Shown one piece after another: positions 26,667 through 33,910 of a stretch of 39,929 bases of DNA. The notes below the pieces were generated by a model. That model saw nothing but the letters and a program-made list of their open reading frames with translations, was not told the DNA's origin and did no database searches. The translations under genes were made by a program, and so were the position numbers. Source of the DNA: Planctomycetota bacterium (GTDB lineage Bacteria; Planctomycetota; Planctomycetia; Gemmatales; Gemmataceae); NCBI GenBank assembly GCA_029777335.1, contig JAKOSN010000025.1, positions 1 to 39,929 on the forward strand, written 5' to 3'. Positions within the stretch are counted from its first letter, which is position 1. Each line of letters begins with the position of its first letter.

Positions 26667-27107
26667 ATGCTGCTACCCGTAAAGTTCTCCCGGATTGGAC
26701 TATTGGTTTTGCTTGCTGGAGCGCTGAGCGTGCTGGGATGCTCGGCTGGTGGAGGCAAGCGCGGCCAGGTGTATGGGAAGGTGACGTTGGACAACCAACC
26801 GCTCCCAGTTGGCGCCGTCACTTATTACCCCTACAAGGAGAAAGGCAACACCTCGTCGGTCACGGGCTCGGGGAGCATCGACGCCCAGGGCAACTACGAT
26901 CTCATGGCTTCCGACGGCAAGAAAGGACTCCCTCTGGGATGGTACAAGGTGACGATCGCCACCTCGATGCCGACGATGAATCCCAAGGAAACAACCAACG
27001 CTCCCCAGATTAACCAGAAATTTCAAAGCCCGACCTCGACCACCCTCGCCGTTGAGGTCGTTGAGTCTCCTGGCGCAGGCGCTTACGATTTGAAGGTCAC
27101 CAAGTAA
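26667..27107 (+). CDS. Small lipoprotein, carboxypeptidase-regulatory-like beta domain
   Basis: The 146-residue product has a lipoprotein signal ending LSVLGC and then a Gly-rich spacer. The mature domain [28 protein letters not shown]…[35 protein letters not shown] is the beta-sandwich pattern of carboxypeptidase-regulatory/transthyretin-like domains: 'G.V.ldg.pl..a.V...p' then 'i...G.Y.l...G.plG.YkVti'. Such small lipoproteins are very common in planctomycetes, usually beside a DUF1559 pseudopilin, and the function is unknown. The DUF1559 gene begins 73 nt downstream. Likely an outer-surface or periplasmic protein. Confidence 0.88.
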   Translation: MLLPVKFSRIGLLVLLAGALSVLGCSAGGGKRGQVYGKVTLDNQPLPVGAVTYYPYKEKGNTSSVTGSGSIDAQGNYDLMASDGKKGLPLGWYKVTIATSMPTMNPKETTNAPQINQKFQSPTSTTLAVEVVESPGAGAYDLKVTK

Positions 27108-27180
27108 GTTATCGTTTTTCATGGTGGCTGTGCCGACGGTCGGCATGGTGCATTGTTCGTCGTCTTGCAGTGGAGTAATC

Positions 27181-28062
27181 GTGATCCGTTCATATCTGTC
27201 ACGCAAGATCGCCTTCACGCTCATTGAGCTGCTGGTGGTGATCGCCATTATTGCCATCCTCATCGGCCTGCTTCTCCCTGCTGTCCAGAAGGTGCGCGAA
27301 GCGGCGGCACGCATGTCGTGCTCCAACAATCTCCACCAGCTGGGTCTCGCCGTTCACAACTTTAACGGCACCTATAACAAAACTCCCCCGGGAGCCTCCA
27401 TCGGCGGATCTCAGGTCGGCGCCTTGCACTTCTTCCTGCTCCCCTACGTGGAACAGGATTCGCTCTACAAGCTTGCCGGATCGAGCCCCAACAACAACAA
27501 CGCCAATCGCAACCCGATCAAGTTCTTCATGTGTCCCTCGGATTCGACCGCGCCGGGCGGGCTCACCACCATGCGCTACGGCTATGCTGGAACCAGCTAT
27601 GTGGGTAACCTCGGCATCTTCCACATCTCCACCAACGTCATGAACGCCAGCGTGCCAATTGAGGCTTCCATGCCTGATGGCACCTCGAATACCGTGATGT
27701 TTGCGGAGCACTACCTGAACTGCTACATGGGTTCAGCCCCGTGTGGCAACGGTTGCACCTACCCGACCTGGGGTTGGTATCCGGGCTTCCCGGCTGGTTG
27801 GTGGGATTCGCCGCTGTTCAACCGTCGTGAAAACGGCGTCACCGGGGGCGATAACGTCGGCATGGATATTCTGCAAATCTTCCAGACGCAACCCGCCATC
27901 AACGCCTGCGAATGGCACACCCTGCAGAGTTCGCACTCCGGCACGATGGTGGTCGGCCTGGGGGATGGCAGCGTTCGTAATCTGAGCCCCGGTATCAGCC
28001 TGGCCACCTGGCAGGCCGCCTGCCGACCCAACGACGCAGTTCCTCTCGGGAGCAACTGGTAA
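27181..28062 (+). CDS. DUF1559 type IV pseudopilin-like protein
   Basis: The 293-residue product begins with a prepilin leader: [23 protein letters not shown], processed before F-T-L-I-E by prepilin peptidase. Then comes [32 protein letters not shown], the invariable start of DUF1559. The core has [19 protein letters not shown] and a [12 protein letters not shown] segment; near the C-terminus [24 protein letters not shown] is the family H-x-G…GDGSV box. The GTG at 27181 is chosen because GGAG precedes it; the frame is open back to 27121. Planctomycetes carry many copies of this family, and the role (an exported pseudopilin) is not established. Followed by a Rho-independent terminator. Confidence 0.93.
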   Translation: MIRSYLSRKIAFTLIELLVVIAIIAILIGLLLPAVQKVREAAARMSCSNNLHQLGLAVHNFNGTYNKTPPGASIGGSQVGALHFFLLPYVEQDSLYKLAGSSPNNNNANRNPIKFFMCPSDSTAPGGLTTMRYGYAGTSYVGNLGIFHISTNVMNASVPIEASMPDGTSNTVMFAEHYLNCYMGSAPCGNGCTYPTWGWYPGFPAGWWDSPLFNRRENGVTGGDNVGMDILQIFQTQPAINACEWHTLQSSHSGTMVVGLGDGSVRNLSPGISLATWQAACRPNDAVPLGSNW

Positions 28063-28091
28063 CCCCCCGTGCTTGTGGGTAACGTCTCACA

Positions 28092-28143
28092 CGCCAGCAG
28101 AGCCGCCTGGGTTTCAGGCTTGCTTTGCTGGCGATTGCTTTTT
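28092..28143 (+). terminator. Rho-independent terminator after the DUF1559 gene
   Basis: CGCCAGCA and TGCTGGCG pair (8 bp) with an inner GCC/GGC pair, followed by ATTGCTTTTTC. It starts 30 nt past the stop codon. Confidence 0.7.
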
Positions 28144-28162
28144 CTTCCACTCCTCGTTGCGG

Positions 28163-28168
28163 TATGAT
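28163..28168 (+). promoter_or_regulatory. Possible -10 box before the ABC permease gene
   Basis: TATGAT, about 43 nt before the ATG at 28211, just beyond the terminator. No convincing -35 box at 16-18 nt (region TTTTCT). Confidence 0.3.
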
Positions 28169-28210
28169 CAGAGAATCCACTCGCTCTGATCCTGGGAGTG
28201 TGAACAAGCA

Positions 28211-29875
28211 ATGCCGTTACCTGGTCCGGTCTTCAAGATCGAATGTGTGACTGCAGCACGACGACGACAATGGTTCGTCTCACGCTTTCTTTTCGTATTG
28301 GTCCTCTTGCTGGGGCTGGCGGTGCTGTGGGCCACCCGGCTGGCGGATCACCCCATCCTGACTGCGAACGACATGGTCTGGGTCGGCGAACAGTTCTTTT
28401 ACGTCCTGGTGGGAACCCAGCTCGTCCTGGTTCTGCTGGCGGCACCGGCACTGACCTCCGGTGCGGTCTGTGTGGACAAAGCACGCGGGTTTCTGACCCA
28501 TCTTTTTGTCACCGACCTGAGCAACGCCGAGATCATTCTGGGTAAGTGGAGTGCCCGCCTCTTTGCCGTGCTCCAGCTTCTTTTGAGCGGGCTTCCTGTG
28601 TTGCTCGTGCTCAGCCTGACCGGAGGCATCGATCTCAGTGCCTTGCTGGGTGCGTATGTCGTCCTGGTGGGAGTAGCGGTCCTGACCTCTACCGTCTCCC
28701 TGACGCTGTCGGTATGGGCGCACCGGACCTACGAGGTGGTCCTGGCCACCTATCTGCTGATCATTCTCTGGTTGCTGGCACGTTACCTGGCGCTGGTGGT
28801 TGATCAGGTGGCGCAATCTTCCATCGCACAGACTCTGACGGTGATCGACCCGTTCTGGCTGGCCTTTGCTCCGTATGATCTTGGCGCGGGGCTGGATTTC
28901 AACGATTACCTGCTCTTTCTTGGCGGATGTCTCGCCCTCTCGGGAATGCTTCTGTTGCTCGCCTGCTGGCGCGTGCGCTCGGTGTCCTTGCGTCAAGCCG
29001 GACAGCCATCACGCCCCCAGCGCAGGCGCTGGCCGGACTTCCGTTGGCGCAGCGTGAGTCTGATCAGCCCACGACTGGATGCCAACCCGGTTTTATGGCG
29101 GGAGTGGCATCGACGTCGGCCCTCGCGCTGGCTGCGCATTATCTGGGTGGTTTATGCCGTGGTGGCCAGTCTCTTCAGCATCTGGACCATTTACGATCTG
29201 GAAGGAGGATCCTTTCGCGATCTCGCTCCTTTTGTGAATGCCTTCCAGGTGAGCATTGGCCTGCTTTTTCTGACGATCACAGCAGTCACGGCATTCACCG
29301 ATGAGCGCGTGCGCGGCAGTCTCGATGTCTTGCTGACCACCCCGCTGCCCGCGTCGGCGATTGTCTGGGGCAAGTGGCGAGGTGCCTTTCGGGGAGCGGG
29401 ATGGTTGGCCTTCTGGCCGATGGGGATCGCAGTCTTCTCCGTACTCGCCAACGAGCGCGGCCATCTCGACAGTGCCGTGGTCTTGCTCGGTCTCATTCTC
29501 TCCTATTGTGCCTTCTGGACCATCACCGGAGTGGCCCTGGCCGTCTGGATTTCCCAGAGCACCCGCGCTCTGGTCGTCGGTGTGATCAGCTATCTCCTGG
29601 TAACAGTGGGCATGACTCTGTTTCTCCTGGCCATTGATCGACATGGCGACGGGAGCGAAGGGTTGGCGATGGTCAGTACCTGGTTTGGTCCCGGACAACT
29701 CACGGCGGATCTGCGCTATGCCTATGGCTCGACACGTGGCGATCATCTGGCCTGGGCAATCTTCTGGATCATCGTTCATCTGGGGAGCGCTGCCCTGATC
29801 TACCTCGTCACGGTACAGAGCTTTGATCGCTGCCTGGGACGATTGGCAGAACGAGAGCGGACACGGCCCTGGTAG
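28211..29875 (+). CDS. ABC-2 type transporter permease, duplicated
   Basis: The 554-residue membrane protein has about 12 hydrophobic helices in two similar halves, each of about six. Half one includes ALTSGAVCVDKARGFLTHLFVTDLSNAEIILGKWSARLF; half two has ITAVTAFTDERVRGSLDVLLTTPLPASAIVWGKWRGAF. This duplicated 'R(G)-x2-L-x-LLLTTPLs..eIv.GKw' phrase is the standard coupling-helix region of ABC-2 permeases (of the ABC-2 transporter/CcmB family). The central loop SRPQRRRWPDFRWRS is cytosolic and basic. No ATP-binding subunit gene lies next to it, so the ATPase must be elsewhere. A DUF1501 gene follows after 100 nt. Substrate unknown. Confidence 0.88.
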   Translation: MPLPGPVFKIECVTAARRRQWFVSRFLFVLVLLLGLAVLWATRLADHPILTANDMVWVGEQFFYVLVGTQLVLVLLAAPALTSGAVCVDKARGFLTHLFVTDLSNAEIILGKWSARLFAVLQLLLSGLPVLLVLSLTGGIDLSALLGAYVVLVGVAVLTSTVSLTLSVWAHRTYEVVLATYLLIILWLLARYLALVVDQVAQSSIAQTLTVIDPFWLAFAPYDLGAGLDFNDYLLFLGGCLALSGMLLLLACWRVRSVSLRQAGQPSRPQRRRWPDFRWRSVSLISPRLDANPVLWREWHRRRPSRWLRIIWVVYAVVASLFSIWTIYDLEGGSFRDLAPFVNAFQVSIGLLFLTITAVTAFTDERVRGSLDVLLTTPLPASAIVWGKWRGAFRGAGWLAFWPMGIAVFSVLANERGHLDSAVVLLGLILSYCAFWTITGVALAVWISQSTRALVVGVISYLLVTVGMTLFLLAIDRHGDGSEGLAMVSTWFGPGQLTADLRYAYGSTRGDHLAWAIFWIIVHLGSAALIYLVTVQSFDRCLGRLAERERTRPW

Positions 29876-29975
29876 CCTCTGGATCTGACCGTCAGGACCG
29901 GGTATGCTTGTCACCACGACGACAAATCACGCCAGGGGCGGCAGCGCCACAGAAAGCGGTGAGCAGGGGGGTATC

Positions 29976-31433
29976 GTGAATCCGTCACACAGCCAGCAGA
30001 TGCAGCATCCCGTCTTTACGCGCCGAACGATGCTGCAAGCGGGTGGAATTGGGTTGCTTGGACTGGGGATGCATCATCTGGAGTCGCTTCGTGCCGACTC
30101 GGGAGTGAAGACGCAGAATCGCACCCCGCGTGCGGTCATCTACATCTTTCTTTCTGGGGGGTTGGCTCAGCACGAGAGTTTTGACCTTAAACCGGACGCT
30201 CCGGACACCATCCGCGGGGAGTTCAAGCCGATCGCCACCCGCACGCCGGGGATTCAGATCTGCGAACATCTGCCCAAACTGGCTGCGCGCAGCGAACGCT
30301 GGGCACTGGTTCGTTCGTTGACTCATCCCTCGAATGATCATTCCGCGGGACATCACATCATGCTGACGGGGCGTTCCAAGTTGCCCCCCGGGTTCAATCC
30401 GAGCAAACCGCAGCCGACGGATTGGCCGTCGCTCGCCGCCGTTGCCGGAGCCGCCACCCGCCCCCGAAACAATCTGCCCCCCGCCGCGGTTCTCCCCGAT
30501 CGCCTGGTGCACAACACCGGGCGCGTGATTCCGGGTGCCTTCGCTGGCGAGATGGGTCCCAGCCACGACCCCTGGTTCCTCGAGGCATCGCCATTTGATC
30601 CGCGCGCCTATGGTGCCTTTCCCACTTATGAGTTCGACCACCAGGATCGCCCCCACGCCGCCAAACGCACGAGTTTTTCGATCCCTGATCTCAGCTTGCC
30701 AGAGGGACTCGATCCCGGCCGGTTGGGCAATCGCCTGACCTTGCTGGAGCACCTGGAAAAACAATGTCGGGCGCTGGATCGAGTAGCAAGCGAGGATGCC
30801 TTCGATCGGCAGCGTCAGAGCGCGGTGTCCTTGCTCACCCATCCGCGCGTGCGCCGAGCCATCGATGTCACCCAGGCAGATGCACGCACCCTGGATCGCT
30901 ACGGTCGGCACTCGTTCGGGTGGTCCTTGCTCATGGCCCGGCGCCTGGTCGAGGCTGGGGTGAACCTGGTTCAGGTGAATCTGGGCAATAACGAGACGTG
31001 GGATACGCACGGCAATGCCTTCCCCCATCTGAAAAACAACCTCTTTCCTCCCACCGATCAGGCGGTCTCAGCCCTCCTCGATGATCTGCACGAAAGCGGG
31101 CTGTTGCCAAGCACTTTGCTGGTCATGGCGGGCGAATTTGGCCGCACGCCGAAGATCTCCTTGCTCCCCAAGCACTACAAGTTGCCGGGGCGGGACCACT
31201 GGGGAGCGGTTCAGAGTGTGTGGCTGGCAGGAGGCGGGGTCAAGGGCGGCACAGTGATCGGTTCTTCCGATCGGATCGGCGGGCACCCTGCGACGGCTCC
31301 GCAAACTCCCGAGAACCTGGCCGCGACCATCTATCACAGTCTGGGCATTCCAGCCTCAGCGGTCTGGTTTGATGCACTGGCGCGTCCCCATGGGATTTAT
31401 CATGCCGAACCAATCGGCGGACTGATGGGGTAA
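29976..31433 (+). CDS. DUF1501 family protein (Tat-exported)
   Basis: The 485-residue protein has a twin-arginine signal (VFTRRTMLQAGGIGLLGLGM). It is assigned to DUF1501, a family of sulfatase-like fold proteins very abundant in planctomycetes. Typical segments are AVIYIFLSGGLAQHESFDLKPDAP, FKPIATRTPGIQICEHLPKLA, RSLTHPSNDHSAGHHIMLTG, NLGNNETWDTHGNAFPHLKNNLFPPTD, LVMAGEFGRTPKI and GRDHWGAVQSVWLAGGGVKGG. The GTG at 29976 is preferred because AGGGGG lies five to six nt upstream; the longer frame to 29904 is poorly supported. In most planctomycetes a DUF1549/DUF1553 cytochrome-type partner precedes this gene; here the preceding gene is an ABC permease, so this is a lone copy. Reaction unknown. 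Confidence 0.93.
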   Translation: MNPSHSQQMQHPVFTRRTMLQAGGIGLLGLGMHHLESLRADSGVKTQNRTPRAVIYIFLSGGLAQHESFDLKPDAPDTIRGEFKPIATRTPGIQICEHLPKLAARSERWALVRSLTHPSNDHSAGHHIMLTGRSKLPPGFNPSKPQPTDWPSLAAVAGAATRPRNNLPPAAVLPDRLVHNTGRVIPGAFAGEMGPSHDPWFLEASPFDPRAYGAFPTYEFDHQDRPHAAKRTSFSIPDLSLPEGLDPGRLGNRLTLLEHLEKQCRALDRVASEDAFDRQRQSAVSLLTHPRVRRAIDVTQADARTLDRYGRHSFGWSLLMARRLVEAGVNLVQVNLGNNETWDTHGNAFPHLKNNLFPPTDQAVSALLDDLHESGLLPSTLLVMAGEFGRTPKISLLPKHYKLPGRDHWGAVQSVWLAGGGVKGGTVIGSSDRIGGHPATAPQTPENLAATIYHSLGIPASAVWFDALARPHGIYHAEPIGGLMG

Positions 31434-31680
31434 TCCGAGCCAGAATTGTGGCTGACCAGAAAAAAAACAGCGTCGAGAGCAGAGGGAAAAGCAGGCTTCG
31501 ACAATTCTCTCTATCAAGATCGTTTTTATCATCAAAGGCGCAGCGGTACGGCTCGAAGTCTCTATGAGGGTGTCGGTTAGAGGATCATCACCCGCGGGAC
31601 ACGATATTTCGCACGCTGGGTGGAGGCTCTGTGGCGGCATCGTTCTTCCCTCGACTGGGAAAAATACAGAAGTTTTGTCG
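31434..31680. other. Gap upstream of the Cys/Met-rich gene
   Basis: I see no ORF with support here. The frame open from 31631 leads into the Cys/Met-rich gene but lacks family features and good start signals. No terminator with a clear stem and T-run is visible after the DUF1501 stop. Confidence 0.4.
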
Positions 31681-31722
31681 TGATTGTCAGGATGAGGAAA
31701 GCGATTATTCTGATCGTCAGGA
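31681..31722 (+). repeat. Direct repeat over the promoter of the Cys/Met-rich gene
   Basis: TGATTGTCAGGA at 31681-31692 and TGATCGTCAGGA at 31711-31722 differ at one base and begin exactly 30 nt apart, close to three helical turns. The first overlaps the -35 box, the second begins at the last base of the -10 box. The layout resembles an operator. Confidence 0.5.
31684..31711 (+). promoter_or_regulatory. Candidate promoter of the Cys/Met-rich gene
   Basis: TTGTCA, 16 nt, TATTCT. The predicted start near 31718 leaves a leader of about 80 nt before the ATG at 31799. Confidence 0.5.
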
Positions 31723-31798
31723 AACCAATCCTGTCCGGGTGGCCCTGGTGCGTGGCGTTCTGGAGTCCCTGGTCAGTAACCGTCATGGAGATGCGAGC

Positions 31799-32251
31799 AT
31801 GATGAGCGCGATGATGAGTCCGACGACGATGGGAATGCCTGGCATGATGTCGTCTGGGATGCCGACGACCATGCCGACCACTCCGCCTGGCATGGTGATG
31901 GTCCCCCGTTGCAAGATCAAGATGGAGAAGTGCACCGGCGGGATGAAGATCACCTGCGTCTGCGACGACAAGATGGCTTGCAGCACGTTGCAGAACCTGT
32001 GCATGAGCCTGGCCGGAACAATGGTCAGCTGCTGCTGCATGATGAACGGAATGATGGTTTGCTGCTGCAACCTCACCATGGGGATGTGCAAGTGCGAGAT
32101 GACCAAGGACGGGGTGTGCATCACCTGCACCAGCGGGGACAAGGATTGCTGCAACATGATTCAATGCTGCTGCGATAGCATGTGCTGCATGATGCAGTCG
32201 GGCTGCACCTGCTACGTGATGATGAATAACATGCCGATTTGCTGCTGCTAA
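31799..32251 (+). CDS. Cys/Met-rich protein with internal duplication, possible soft-metal binder
   Basis: I do not know a named family for this 150-residue protein. It contains 28 Cys and 31 Met, many as CCC or MM runs. Residues 1-36 are Met/Pro/Thr/Ser-rich (MMSAMMSPTTMGMPGMMSSG…). Two diverged modules then follow, about 37-91 and 98-150. Each runs CKxxMxK, a glycine, ITC, x3, DK, then C-x3-Q-x2-C, and ends MMN(G/N)M-x-(V/I)CCC (NGMMVCCC and NNMPICCC). There is no Sec or Tat signal. Thiolate and thioether ligands are typical of Cu(I), Ag or similar soft metals, so metal storage or buffering is an inference. GGAG stands about eight nt before the ATG at 31799; the open frame reaches 31631 but those 56 codons are unlike the rest. 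It has its own promoter candidate and a strong terminator, so it is monocistronic. Confidence 0.88.
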   Translation: MMSAMMSPTTMGMPGMMSSGMPTTMPTTPPGMVMVPRCKIKMEKCTGGMKITCVCDDKMACSTLQNLCMSLAGTMVSCCCMMNGMMVCCCNLTMGMCKCEMTKDGVCITCTSGDKDCCNMIQCCCDSMCCMMQSGCTCYVMMNNMPICCC

Positions 32252-32282
32252 GGCCCAGCAATCGCGAACCGCTCAAAAAGAG

Positions 32283-32340
32283 CAAAGCTCTGCCGTGCTG
32301 ATCCTTTCAGAGGAAGCCAGCACCGCAGAGCTTTGTTCTG
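32283..32340. terminator. Bidirectional terminator between the Cys/Met-rich and BBP7 genes
   Basis: An 18-bp stem with one mismatch (CAAAGCTCTGC-GTGCTG and its complement CAGCAC-GCAGAGCTTTG), with an additional TCCT/AGGA pair in the loop. TTTGTTCTGTT follows on the plus strand, and CTTTGCTCTTTTTG on the minus strand. It serves two convergent genes. Confidence 0.8.
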
Positions 32341-32397
32341 TTCAAGGTCAGACCAAAACACGATCGGGCGACGATGCAGTTCTTGCCCCAGGACCAA

Positions 32398-33618
32398 TCA
32401 GAACAGGAACTGCAGTTCGATCGACGGACCGTGGAAGAAGATGAACCCGGTGTTATCCTGCCGCCCCGTCTGGTTGCTCAGGTTGTAATCCACCTGATCG
32501 ACCGCTTCCAGAACGTTGATCAACCCCATCACATGATAGCCCGCTCGCACGCGCAGCCGTTCCAGCCAGTAGGCATCAAAGTAAACCCCTGCCTCCAGGA
32601 TGCTGCTGAGATTGAGCCGACTCCGCCCTCCGGTTAGTCCGAGGAGTCCATCGCCTCGTTGCAGCTGGATATCGACGTTGGCGATGTTCAGACCGCCTGC
32701 AGCCTTGCCGAAGGCACCCAGGGCGATCCCCTGGCAGATGGATTCCTGGCGTTCAAAACCGATCTGTGGACCGACGATGCGGTTCAAGGTCCGCGAGGTG
32801 TAGGACGCCTGGCGACGCGGATCAGGGCGATCGATGTTGTCGCGGAAGGTAAGGCCGTCGTCATCGGTATTAATGACAAGCCGTTCCAGGTAATCCATGT
32901 AGCGAATGCCGATCAGGACCTCCATCCCGGTCTGGGCCTGCGAAAACCAGCGAAAATTCAGTTCGCCATTGGCCACACGCGAACTGAAGGTCGCCGAGAT
33001 CACATCGGCCTGTTGCCACAAGCCGTTGTTCCCCGTGAACCCAAGCGGGGCATTGACGAACCCGGAATTCAGCCGCCCTGGATAGGCCGAGCTCACCTGC
33101 TGAGAGGCTTCCGGGATATACAACCCGGAGAGTTCCACGGCAAAATTCCCCATCATGTAACCGATGGTGCCCTCAGCACCCCAGGCCATGCGCGGCACAA
33201 TGTTGTTCAGGTCGTTCACCGCACTGAACGAGTGCCGCCCAACCTGGTTGCCGGTATCCAGACGCGAGGTGTCCGCCGTATCGGTAAAGGCGAAGATCCC
33301 ATGGCCCAACCGTTGCCGTTGCAAGGCAGTCGCCCCGGCGTGGAAGAACCAGTAGTCGGGAATCGGGCAATCCTCGCAGGGAAAGGCGCCGGGCACTCCC
33401 GGAGGCAAACCGAGATCCTGAGACGGTCCCAGGGGCGCTGTGTCTCCCCGCATGGGCCCAGGAGTGGCCTGCTGGGGAGAGAGCGGTCCCACCCCGCTAA
33501 ACGGGACGGGTTCGGGGATGGGAGGCACCCCCGCCTGTGGCAAGTACTGTGCGGAGGCCGTGTTGCTCCAGCTCAGCCAGCCTACCAGCAGCGCCACGCC
33601 GACCCACCTCTTGCACAT
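32398..33618 (-). CDS. BBP7-family outer-membrane beta-barrel protein
   Basis: The 406-residue protein has a Sec signal (MCKRWVGVALLVGWLSWSNTASA) followed by a Pro-rich spacer with CEDCPIPDYWFFHAGATAL. The barrel strands include HGIFAFTDTADTSRLDTGNQVG, MAWGAEGTIGYMMGNFAVELSGLYIPEAS, ANGELNFRWFSQAQTGMEVLIGIRYMDYLERL, IVGPQIGFERQES and FIFFHGPSIELQFLF, ending with Phe. The pattern of an early GAE...G.m.gn.a.El...y, later ELN.r......ve.l.G.Ry and VGPQIGF is that of the planctomycete BBP7 barrel family. The ATG at 33618 has GGGGGA seven nt upstream; the frame is open to 33765. Divergent from the zinc-ribbon/propeller gene (292-nt gap). Cargo unknown. Confidence 0.9.
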   Translation of the reverse strand: MCKRWVGVALLVGWLSWSNTASAQYLPQAGVPPIPEPVPFSGVGPLSPQQATPGPMRGDTAPLGPSQDLGLPPGVPGAFPCEDCPIPDYWFFHAGATALQRQRLGHGIFAFTDTADTSRLDTGNQVGRHSFSAVNDLNNIVPRMAWGAEGTIGYMMGNFAVELSGLYIPEASQQVSSAYPGRLNSGFVNAPLGFTGNNGLWQQADVISATFSSRVANGELNFRWFSQAQTGMEVLIGIRYMDYLERLVINTDDDGLTFRDNIDRPDPRRQASYTSRTLNRIVGPQIGFERQESICQGIALGAFGKAAGGLNIANVDIQLQRGDGLLGLTGGRSRLNLSSILEAGVYFDAYWLERLRVRAGYHVMGLINVLEAVDQVDYNLSNQTGRQDNTGFIFFHGPSIELQFLF

Positions 33619-33910
33619 TTTTGCATCCCCCAACATCAGCCCTGGCCGGGGTCCCTGTCCGGTCGCCCGGACCCCACTCGCGCGGCGAGGAAGCCGATCG
33701 CTGTGATCGCGCTCCCTCTTCTCAGATCGGACGTGCATTCGGTATCCTTGAATGATTCGCTGCAACCCCTACAACCGGAACCCCTCTCAGGGTTCCGTTT
33801 TGGCCGGGATCCGGCCCAGATCCATTCGGGAGACAGTTCCACCATCGCCCACTTTCCGTTAAGATGAACGCAGCCATCATCGCCTGAGGGGACCTTACAG
33901 GATCTGAGCT

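Noticed and set aside
31631..31798. N-terminal extension of the Cys/Met-rich protein
   Set aside because: It overlaps the promoter candidate and direct repeat, has ordinary composition without Cys/Met bias, and a better Shine-Dalgarno stands before 31799.
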